Translations under genes and position numbers: made by a program
Notes under the pieces: model-generated
The model's input: the letters and a program-made list of their open reading frames with translations, nothing else
Told to the model about the DNA's origin: nothing
The model's database searches: none
Shown here: positions 1 through 6,018 of the stretch, piece after piece
Position numbering within the stretch: the first letter of the stretch is position 1
Layout of the letters: each line of letters opens with the position of its first letter
Assembly: GCA_003151895.1 (NCBI GenBank)
Contig: PLYX01000217.1
Coordinates: forward strand, 1 to 13,888
Origin: Solirubrobacterales bacterium
Lineage (GTDB): Bacteria > Actinomycetota > Thermoleophilia > Solirubrobacterales > Solirubrobacteraceae
Length of the DNA: 13,888 nucleotides
Direction: 5' to 3'

Positions 1-290
1 TGGCCACCCAGGTCGACGCCGCCCGGCTGCTCACTTTGCGCGCGGCGCGCTTGAAGGACGCAGGCGTTCGCTCGGACCTCGAGGCGGGGATGGCCAAGCT
101 GTTCGCCTCCGAGGCCGGTCGCTTCTGCGTCGAGGAGTGCTTTCGCATCCACGGCGGCTACGGCTACTCCAAGGAGTACGAGATCGAGCGTCTCTACCGC
201 GACGCCCCACTGCTGTTGATCGGCGAGGGCACCTCGGAGATCCAGCGCATGGTGATCGGCAAGAAGCTGCTTCAAAGGCACAAGATCTGA
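1..290 (+). CDS. Acyl-CoA dehydrogenase, C-terminal end (5'-truncated by the window)
   Basis: This is the last 95 or so residues of a flavin acyl-CoA dehydrogenase, which oxidises an acyl-CoA to the trans-2-enoyl-CoA and passes electrons to ETF. The reading frame is open from base 3, so the gene starts before the window. The visible part is the C-terminal helical domain. It carries the family stretch RIHGGYGYSKEYEIERLYRD, followed by GEGTSEIQR. The Glu of GEGT (codon 225-227) sits where the catalytic base of MCAD/SCAD-type enzymes lies, so the active site looks intact. It ends at TGA 288-290, and an SCP2-like gene follows 49 bases later on the same strand. Possible starts inside the visible part are not credible because they would remove most of the enzyme. 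Substrate chain length cannot be judged from this piece. Confidence 0.93.
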   Translation, partial: ATQVDAARLLTLRAARLKDAGVRSDLEAGMAKLFASEAGRFCVEECFRIHGGYGYSKEYEIERLYRDAPLLLIGEGTSEIQRMVIGKKLLQRHKI

Positions 291-339
291 TGGCGTGCTC
301 CCGCACGCACAGTCGGCTGGGGCTGGGGCTGATCGACTG

Positions 340-714
340 ATGGCCGAGGACGCGAAGAGCCTGATCGAGCGGGCCGCACGGCGCTTCGTCGAGGAAGTGC
401 CCGCGCTCGCCCCGATGACGCTCGTCGTCAGCGTCGAGCTGCAGGGGCGCGGCGACGTCCAGCACTTCCGCCTGCAAATGCCCGAGGTGCAGGTCACCAA
501 GGGACCCCCTGACGATGCCCGCATCGTCGTGCAGATGCGCCGCGAGTTCTTCAACATCATGGCCAACGAGGGCAAGGTGCCCGACTGGATCGAGGCCTTC
601 ACCTACGGCAAGGCCAAGGCCACGGGACCCTCCCAGTACCTGAAGCTGATCGCCAACGTCGTCGACAAGCACCAGGAACGGGAACGACTAAAGACGGCCC
701 GAAAGCACTCTTGA
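340..714 (+). CDS. SCP2-like sterol/lipid carrier domain protein
   Basis: This is a 124-residue protein resembling the small one-domain SCP-2 sterol-transfer family, which holds acyl or sterol lipids in a hydrophobic tunnel. What I see is the family pattern rather than a catalytic motif: a mixed beta-rich first half (LVVSVELQGRG, then FRLQMPEVQVTKG), the segment DARIVVQMRREFFNIM, then IEAFTYGKAKATGPSQYLKL. That last part matches the usual end of such domains, where a small-gain 'G-x-hydrophobic-x-G' loop precedes the last helix. I chose ATG at 340; an in-frame GTG at 295 would add 15 low-complexity residues and has no better ribosome site. The gene follows the acyl-CoA dehydrogenase closely and probably shares its transcript, which fits a lipid-handling role. 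The family call is by eye and a profile search would settle it. Confidence 0.62.
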   Translation: MAEDAKSLIERAARRFVEEVPALAPMTLVVSVELQGRGDVQHFRLQMPEVQVTKGPPDDARIVVQMRREFFNIMANEGKVPDWIEAFTYGKAKATGPSQYLKLIANVVDKHQERERLKTARKHS

Positions 715-722
715 AGCGGGCG

Positions 723-821
723 TCAGTGGTACGCGAGGATCTGCTGCGCCAAAAACGCCAGCGAGGCGAGCATGAAGACGCACATCACGATGAGTGAGAA
801 GTTTTCGCTCATGGCCTGCAT
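723..821 (-). CDS. Putative 32-residue single-TM micro-protein
   Basis: A short minus-strand reading frame starts with MQAMSENFSLIVMCVFMLAS and ends AQQILAYH. It has a short polar N-terminus, one continuous hydrophobic segment of about 18 residues (roughly 9-26) and a short polar tail, which is the plan of a small single-pass membrane protein. The start could be ATG at 821, or more likely the internal ATG at 812 (MSENFS, 29 residues), which has an AGG a few bases upstream. It fits exactly between the stop of the SCP2-like gene (714) and the stop of the ASST lipoprotein (868). It lies on the same strand 46 bases after the latter, so it could be the last gene of the sulfotransfer operon. I recognise no family. 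It may be chance, but the spacing and clean membrane profile argue for a real gene. Confidence 0.4.
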   Translation of the reverse strand: MQAMSENFSLIVMCVFMLASLAFLAQQILAYH

Positions 822-867
822 ACCATAGCGCCGGCGGTGGCCATGGTGTCAGGGGTGGCGCTTTGGC

Positions 868-2706
868 TCATCGCACGCGAGACGGCGCCGAGGCGCCGAG
901 CACGTTCCCGTTTGCGTCCAGCGCTCGGCTCTCTACGTAGGGAGCGCTGGTGGCCACAGTCGCGGTCGTCTGAAAGCCGCTCCTCGGGACGGTTGTGAGC
1001 GGCGTCAGCGAACTTGGGGAGGCTCCCGCGAACAGCTGCCACGACACGACCGTCGTCGCGCCGTTCCAGCTCGTCTGCACCTCGACGCCCGCGCCGCTGC
1101 GCTTGGCCACGATTACGGGCGGCGTCGAAGGCTGGCCGCTCCACGGCGACAGGTAGGTGCGGAAGTCCTGGACGCCCAGTCCGAGCGTCCCGTCGAGCAG
1201 CACGCGCCCGGCCGAGTCGTACTCGGTGAAGTTGGGCAGGTTGCCATAACCCATCAGCCACTTGCCTTCCGGGAGTCCGAGCGTGTTGCCCTGCGCGGCG
1301 GCCAGCAGCGTCTTTGTTGGGTTGACGAAAGCCTTCGCGAGCGCAACCGTCTTGGCGGCGAAGTTGGGCTTGAGCAGCACGCCGCGCGACTGCTTCTCCT
1401 TCGGCGGGGTCGAGCCGTTGTCGAACACGGAGATCAGCCCGCCCGGCTGCCACTCGGCATCGTGCTGCCAGTAGGTTTTCGCGCCCGGGCCGAGCTTGAA
1501 GCTGGAGTGCCTGCCACCGAGCTGCCAGTTGAAAGCGCCGGTCCTGATGTCCACGTCATACAGCGCCCATGAGTTGCGCGCCGACAGCAGCACGTCATTG
1601 GAAGGCCCTGGATCGACCGAGTTGACGTGGATGTAGTCCCACGGGAAGCTCGTGGCAGGCACCGCGTTGTAGGAGTCGTGCAGCGGGATATGCCCGAGCG
1701 CGTGCCACTCCCACATCACAAGGCCCGTCTTCACGTCGATCTCCTGGACGACCGAGTCGGTCAGGACGCCTTTGCTCGAGCCGTGCATCGAGCTGAGGTT
1801 CATGTCGATCGGGTCGAATGAGTCGATCCAAGCCGTGCCCTGCTGCGTAAGCCTGATCTCGTGCAGGTCGGCCTTGTAGCCGTTGCCCGCCCTGACGTGC
1901 GCCAGCGGTTTGTAGGAGCTGTCGTAGATCACGTCTTCGCCTTGGCCGAACCCGACCTCAAGGACGCGTCCCTGCCACCATGTGAGCACGGGCTTGCCTT
2001 CGTACTGCTGCACCTCGAAGTTGGTCGCCACCTCGCCCGACGGCAGCGGGTGGAACCACAGGAGCGTTCCGTCCTGTTCTGTGATCATCGGCCCGGGCGT
2101 CCCCTTGCCCTGGTAGGGCGCGAGAAACAGGTCGCCGGGCGCAGCGCCGGGTTGCGCGTGTGTGGTGACGGTCACCGTCGAAGGAGTCAGCGTCGGCGCC
2201 GAGGCGTAGTGCTGTACGGCGCGCGAATCGCCGGGGTTGTTCGGGAACCCCGCCTGGCTCACCGACGCCTGGTGGACGATTGTGAAGATCGTCGTCACCG
2301 GCTGCTCAGGCGTCCCGGAGCCGAGCCCCACGAGCGCATGGACGGCAACCTGCTCCCCGGCCTGGAATGCCTCGTTCGGCACGAAGCTTGCTCCCGTCCC
2401 AGTTGAATAGACCTTCAGTTTCCCGGTATGGGTGCCGCTGTGCGATCCCACCACGCTCACGTCCGCGACTTTCGTCCCAGGTTTCCCGAGGAAGCTGATC
2501 TGGGTCGAGGGGGACGCGTCCTCGGTGCCCGGCAACGGCGAAACGGCCACGGAGTTCGCCTGTGCCTCGGCGAGGTCGGCCTTCGGCGCCACGGTGCCGG
2601 CGGCCGCGCGCGAGGAGCCCGTGTCGCCGCACGCGCTCAAGCCGACGCACATCGCCAGTGCGGCGACCGATCTAAGATCGGCCAGCACGGTCGCGCGGAT
2701 CGTCAT
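868..2706 (-). CDS. Arylsulfotransferase (ASST) family lipoprotein
   Basis: This is a 612-residue protein of the bacterial ASST family. These enzymes move a sulfuryl group between phenolic esters through a phospho-histidine-like sulfo-histidine, without PAPS, outside the cytoplasm. The N-terminus is a lipoprotein signal with lipobox LSAC (Cys26). Residues about 55-145 form an Ig-like beta domain (QISFLG ... VSVVGSHSGTHTGKL ... GASFVP). Residues about 190-510 are the propeller-like ASST domain, with LHE (His282), IHVNSVD (His360, Asn362), SARNSW (Arg377) and WQHDAE (His415). A C-terminal fibronectin-like segment carries SWNGATTVVSW. By analogy these His/Asn/Arg residues match the AssT set (His252, His356, Asn358, Arg374, His436), but an alignment is needed. 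The start overlaps the stop of the upstream fusion gene as ATGA, implying translational coupling. Substrate is unknown, and some members of this family may not be sulfotransferases. Confidence 0.87.
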   Translation of the reverse strand: MTIRATVLADLRSVAALAMCVGLSACGDTGSSRAAAGTVAPKADLAEAQANSVAVSPLPGTEDASPSTQISFLGKPGTKVADVSVVGSHSGTHTGKLKVYSTGTGASFVPNEAFQAGEQVAVHALVGLGSGTPEQPVTTIFTIVHQASVSQAGFPNNPGDSRAVQHYASAPTLTPSTVTVTTHAQPGAAPGDLFLAPYQGKGTPGPMITEQDGTLLWFHPLPSGEVATNFEVQQYEGKPVLTWWQGRVLEVGFGQGEDVIYDSSYKPLAHVRAGNGYKADLHEIRLTQQGTAWIDSFDPIDMNLSSMHGSSKGVLTDSVVQEIDVKTGLVMWEWHALGHIPLHDSYNAVPATSFPWDYIHVNSVDPGPSNDVLLSARNSWALYDVDIRTGAFNWQLGGRHSSFKLGPGAKTYWQHDAEWQPGGLISVFDNGSTPPKEKQSRGVLLKPNFAAKTVALAKAFVNPTKTLLAAAQGNTLGLPEGKWLMGYGNLPNFTEYDSAGRVLLDGTLGLGVQDFRTYLSPWSGQPSTPPVIVAKRSGAGVEVQTSWNGATTVVSWQLFAGASPSSLTPLTTVPRSGFQTTATVATSAPYVESRALDANGNVLGASAPSRVR

Positions 2707-5700
2707 CGAACCGCTCGCGAGGTGAATGGCCGGGAAGCCCCGATCACCCGGCCGTTGGCATTGAGTGCCTCGACCTTGAAGCTCCTGTAGCCCTGCGGTA
2801 TCGGAATCGCCGTCTCGAACCCGGACTTGGCGGTGGTTGCCACGACGGCAAGCCTACTGGCGCCGGGTCCGGCCAAGACCCTCCAGGATAGGACTCCGGT
2901 GGCGCCGTTCCAGCTCGCGTATACCGTGGTCTTGCCACCCGTTTGGCGAGCGGCGCCGGCGGGCGGGGAGAGCGGCAGGCCGACCCATTGCTCCAGGGTG
3001 GACCGGTAGGAGAGGTCTGGCCACGGGAATTCCCCGTCGAGAAGCAACTTGCCCGAGCGGCTGAACTCCGACAGGTACGGTTCGGAGCCCCAGCCGACGA
3101 ACACGTTCCCGCCCGGCAACGACTGTGCGTCGCCCATGTAGTCGGCCGCGAAATCGCGGCTGCGCGTGTACTGGGCTACGAGCGTCGCCGTGCGCACCTG
3201 CTGATCGAGCTCGAGCACGAGCGCTCGAGATGGCCCCGTCGCTTTCACGTTCGTTCCTCCGCTGGTGAGCTGGCAGCAGTGATCGTCGTACATCGTGACC
3301 TCCGAGCCGGGTGCAAGCTCCACGTCGTGTTGCCACTGGAAAGCGGCGCCGGGGCCGAGCTTGAAGCTCGAGCTCTTGCCGCCGAGTGTCCATTCGATCT
3401 TGCCGGCCTCGATGTTCACCAGGTATGCGGCCCAGGTGTTGCGCATCGAGACGAGGAAGCTTCCGTTGCCGGTCAGTTGAACTGAGTTGACGTGATAGGC
3501 GTCCCAGGGGAAGCCATTGGTCGGCAGCGTTGCATACGAATCGTTAAGCGGGATGTGATCGAGCGCGTCCCAGGTGCGCAGCAGCTTGCCGGTCCTCAGG
3601 TTGTACTCCTGCACCGCCGAGTCGATCAGTGCGCCGTTGTAAGCGCCCCCGTACTTCGACAAGTTCATGGCCAGGTTCTTGTTCGCGGTCACCCAGGCGT
3701 CTTCTCCGCTGATCGCGAACTCGTGGAGCGTGAGCGTCCAGCCGTCCGCCCCCTTCAGCCTCGCCACGGGCTGGTAGTGCTGGTTGACCACCACGTCTTC
3801 GCCGCTCTCGGTTTGGCCGGTGTTGGTGACAACGCCCTGCCACCAAGCGAGAGCCGGCCTTCCTTGATAAGCCTGCAGGCTCAGGTTGGAGGCGACCACG
3901 CTTTCGGGCACGGGCTCGAACCACACCGGCTGCAGGCGGCGGTCGAGGATCAGCGGCCCGCTCTGGCCAATTATCGGCGGTTCGTTGAGGTCGTAGAAGT
4001 TTGCGGTGAAGATGTATCCCGGCGCCAGCTTGTCGGTGACCGTCGGACGATCCGTACGCAGCTTCGGCGGGTGAAGCGACGGCGCGGACACGAAGGTGTA
4101 GGCGCCGCGCAGGGTGTACGCTCCGACTGGGGCGCCGTGGGAGCCCGCGAACGCGAGGTCGAACGCGACGAAGCCCGCGACAACCACGCCGATCGCGACC
4201 GCCAGGCGTCTTGCTGCCGGCACGGTGGCGCGGGCAGGCTTGGGGAGCGCCGTGAACGTGACCAGCGCCGCCGCCCCAGCCAAGCCGGCGCCGATCAGGT
4301 AGGCGAGCCGGAAGCCGTCGGTGAGCGCTTGGGGCACCTGAACGCCGGCGCCGATCAGGTGCGAGGTGTGCTGGGTCGCGAGCGTCACCAGGATCGCCAG
4401 CCCGAGCCCGCCGCCGATCTGGCGCGAGGTGTTGACGAGGCCCGAGGCGAGCCCCGTCTGCCCCTCCTTGGCGCCCTGGGTGGCGGCGATCGTGGAGGGG
4501 ACGATCGACATCGCGATCCCCGCCGCCGTGAGCAGCCCTGGGATCATCACGTACACGACCGCGCTGCCGCTCGCTCCGACTCTCGCGAGCAGCAGCATTC
4601 CGCCCGTCAACATGATCAGCCCGCCGCCGAGCACCGAACGCACGCCAAAGCGGCTCACGAGCCTGCCGGTGCGTGAGGCGACCAGCATGATCGTCAAGGT
4701 CATCGGCAAGAAGACGAGACCGGTGTCAAGCGGCGAGAGGCCCAGCACCTGCTGCAGATAGAGAGAGCTCACGAACCACATCGGGAACAGCGACGCGCTG
4801 AACAGCAGCACGATGTTGTTGGCGACCCGCAGCGGCTTGGTCAGCTCCTTGAAGGGGATCAGCGGCTCAGACGCCAGCCGCGTCTCGATCACGCCGAACA
4901 CCGCGAGCAGGGCCACGCCGCCGATCATCGGGCCGAGCGCGGCAAGCGTGTCCCAGCCCGCCAGGCCCGCTTCCACGACCCCGTACACCAGCACCATCTG
5001 GCCGATCGTCAACGTCAGCGCGCCAGCGAAGTCGAAGCTGCGGGGCGGGTGGGATCCTGATCCTCGGCGGCGCTCGCCTGTGCCCGAATGGGTGCTGACG
5101 ACCGCGTACGCCACCACCGCGGCCGCAATCCCGATCGGGGGGTTGATCAGCAGCACCCAGCGCCAGTTGAGCTCCTGGGTGATGATCCCCCCGAACAGCA
5201 TCCCAGCGGCGCCGCCGGCGCCGTTCATCGCCGCCCATAGGCCGATCGCGCGATTGAGCTTGGGGCCCGGCGCAAACGACGAGGTGATGACCGCCAGCGA
5301 GCACGCCGCCATCAGGGCGCCGCCGAGGCCCTGCGCCGCGCGAGCGGCGACGAGCGTTCCGCGGTCCGCCGCGATGCCGCCGGCCAGCGAGGCGAGCGCG
5401 AACAGCAGCAGCGCCAAGACGAACGTCCGGCGCTGCCCGAAGTGATCGGCGGCGCGGCCGCCGAGCATCAAGAAGCCCGCGAACGTGATCGCATACGCGT
5501 CGACGATCCATTGCAGTTCGGGTGCCGAGAATCCAAGGCTCGACTGGATGTGAGGCAGCGCGACGTTGACGATGCTCAGGTCGAGGATGACCATGAACTG
5601 GGCCACACAGCAGACGGCCAAGAGCCACGCCTCACGCGAGCCCAGCCCGCGCCCGACCGGATCCGGGCTGGGTGGGGATTGGGTTAGGCCAGGGTTCGTC

Positions 5701-5717
5701 GGCGCCACGGTGCTCAC
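2703..5717 (-). CDS. Fusion of DHA2-type MFS transporter (14 TM) with arylsulfotransferase domain
   Basis: This is a single uninterrupted 1004-codon frame. Residues 31-491 are a 14-helix EmrB/QacA-like (DHA2) proton-driven exporter: TM1 WLLAVCCVAQFMVILDLSIV, a motif A loop GGRAADHFGQRRTF (86-99), a motif C-like glycine-rich TM5, and NWRWVLLINPPIG (184-196). An additional hydrophobic helix lies at about 505-524. Residues about 530-1004 are an ASST domain with LHE (His665), YHVNSV (His742, Asn744), SMRNTW (Arg759) and WQHDVE (His797), ending in a fibronectin-like segment with SWNGATGVLSW. The Ig-like domain of its two paralogs is missing. I chose GTG at 5717: extending upstream would run antisense through the lipoprotein gene at 5827, and no in-frame ATG precedes TM1. 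Ribosome site is weak. An even number of TMs plus one puts the ASST part outside the cell. The stop overlaps the next gene. Transport substrate is unknown. Confidence 0.86.
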   Translation of the reverse strand: MSTVAPTNPGLTQSPPSPDPVGRGLGSREAWLLAVCCVAQFMVILDLSIVNVALPHIQSSLGFSAPELQWIVDAYAITFAGFLMLGGRAADHFGQRRTFVLALLLFALASLAGGIAADRGTLVAARAAQGLGGALMAACSLAVITSSFAPGPKLNRAIGLWAAMNGAGGAAGMLFGGIITQELNWRWVLLINPPIGIAAAVVAYAVVSTHSGTGERRRGSGSHPPRSFDFAGALTLTIGQMVLVYGVVEAGLAGWDTLAALGPMIGGVALLAVFGVIETRLASEPLIPFKELTKPLRVANNIVLLFSASLFPMWFVSSLYLQQVLGLSPLDTGLVFLPMTLTIMLVASRTGRLVSRFGVRSVLGGGLIMLTGGMLLLARVGASGSAVVYVMIPGLLTAAGIAMSIVPSTIAATQGAKEGQTGLASGLVNTSRQIGGGLGLAILVTLATQHTSHLIGAGVQVPQALTDGFRLAYLIGAGLAGAAALVTFTALPKPARATVPAARRLAVAIGVVVAGFVAFDLAFAGSHGAPVGAYTLRGAYTFVSAPSLHPPKLRTDRPTVTDKLAPGYIFTANFYDLNEPPIIGQSGPLILDRRLQPVWFEPVPESVVASNLSLQAYQGRPALAWWQGVVTNTGQTESGEDVVVNQHYQPVARLKGADGWTLTLHEFAISGEDAWVTANKNLAMNLSKYGGAYNGALIDSAVQEYNLRTGKLLRTWDALDHIPLNDSYATLPTNGFPWDAYHVNSVQLTGNGSFLVSMRNTWAAYLVNIEAGKIEWTLGGKSSSFKLGPGAAFQWQHDVELAPGSEVTMYDDHCCQLTSGGTNVKATGPSRALVLELDQQVRTATLVAQYTRSRDFAADYMGDAQSLPGGNVFVGWGSEPYLSEFSRSGKLLLDGEFPWPDLSYRSTLEQWVGLPLSPPAGAARQTGGKTTVYASWNGATGVLSWRVLAGPGASRLAVVATTAKSGFETAIPIPQGYRSFKVEALNANGRVIGASRPFTSRAVR

Positions 5718-5826
5718 GTCAGCCGACCCGAGGGCACGTTGGTAGGGTGAGCCCCGGAGTTTGCACCCATTTGGGCACCCCCCGTGAAGGGGGGCAGGCA
5801 GGCGAGCGACAACAGGAGACCGGCCG
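5718..5826. promoter_or_regulatory. Divergent intergenic region between MFS-ASST fusion and small lipoprotein
   Basis: These 109 bases separate two divergent starts and should hold promoters for both. I see no convincing -35/-10 pair. The region contains CCCATTTGGG (5767-5776), a short near-palindrome, directly followed by a G/C-only stem-loop (see separate entry). A good AGGAG lies at 5814-5818, eight bases before the plus-strand ATG. Confidence 0.35.
5778..5794. repeat. C6-loop-G6 stem-loop in the divergent leader
   Basis: Six C (5778-5783), loop GTGAA (5784-5788) and six G (5789-5794) form a perfect 6-bp all-GC hairpin. It lies about 20 bases before the ribosome site of the small lipoprotein, so in that mRNA it would be a stable 5'-UTR hairpin. 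No T run follows on either strand, so it is not a classical terminator. A role in mRNA stability or as an operator is inference. Confidence 0.45.
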
Positions 5827-5985
5827 ATGAAACGAACGCCACTGGCCGCCATGCTAACGCTAGTGGCCGTCGCCGCGGCCACTGTCGCGATGGCTGGGTG
5901 CGGCGGTAAATCGACGAGCACGCCGAGCAAGAGCAGCACCACGAGCACGACGCACAAGCAGCCCTCACGCGCACCGGCCTACTGA
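5827..5985 (+). CDS. Small Ser/Thr-rich lipoprotein (52 aa)
   Basis: A short plus-strand gene encodes 52 residues beginning MKRTPLAAMLTLVAVAAATV. A basic start, a hydrophobic core and the lipobox MAGC (Cys25) form a textbook lipoprotein signal. The mature part is only about 28 residues, GGKSTSTPSKSSTTSTTHKQ then PSRAPAY. That stretch is very rich in Ser/Thr and would be a flexible outer-surface tail. The ribosome site is strong: AGGAG at 5814-5818, eight bases from the ATG. It points against the surrounding minus-strand ASST genes, being divergent from the MFS-ASST fusion and convergent with the anchored ASST. Its antisense strand is open, which falsely extends the fusion gene upstream. I recognise no family. 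It could be a surface stub, a carrier or a glycosylated tail. The ribosome site and lipobox together make a real gene likely. Confidence 0.68.
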   Translation: MKRTPLAAMLTLVAVAAATVAMAGCGGKSTSTPSKSSTTSTTHKQPSRAPAY

Positions 5986-6011
5986 ACCGCCCGTCCACCG
6001 GCCTACTGAAC
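5972..6011. repeat. 24-bp tandem duplication spanning a stop codon
   Basis: The 16-mer CACCGGCCTACTGAAC occurs at 5972-5987 and again at 5996-6011, a period of 24 bases. The first copy contains the TGA of the small lipoprotein, and the second repeats the same TGA in the same frame. The second copy lies within 10 bases of the convergent ASST stop at 6019. It looks like a recent local duplication. Confidence 0.85.
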
Positions 6012-6018
6012 ATCGCCC

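Noticed and set aside
295..339. GTG start at 295 for the SCP2-like protein
   Set aside because: It adds a non-conserved low-complexity leader, and ATG at 340 fits the domain start.
4100..4260. Frameshift or misassembly joining separate transporter and ASST genes
   Set aside because: The frame is open through the junction with a sensible extra TM helix and no internal start with a ribosome site that I could see; read-level proof is still lacking.
3492..4676. A 394-codon plus-strand open frame opposite the MFS-ASST fusion
   Set aside because: The composition is dominated by Arg, Asp, Glu and Gly with no motif, and it lies antisense to transporter helices and ASST motifs that are clearly coding.
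5778..5794. G6/C6 hairpin as a rho-independent terminator
   Set aside because: It lies upstream of both divergent genes, with no T run and no transcript to end.
5718..5957. Longer N-terminus for the MFS-ASST fusion starting at 5957
   Set aside because: The added 80 residues are the antisense of the small lipoprotein gene, whose ribosome site and lipobox are convincing, and they add nothing typical of DHA2 transporters.
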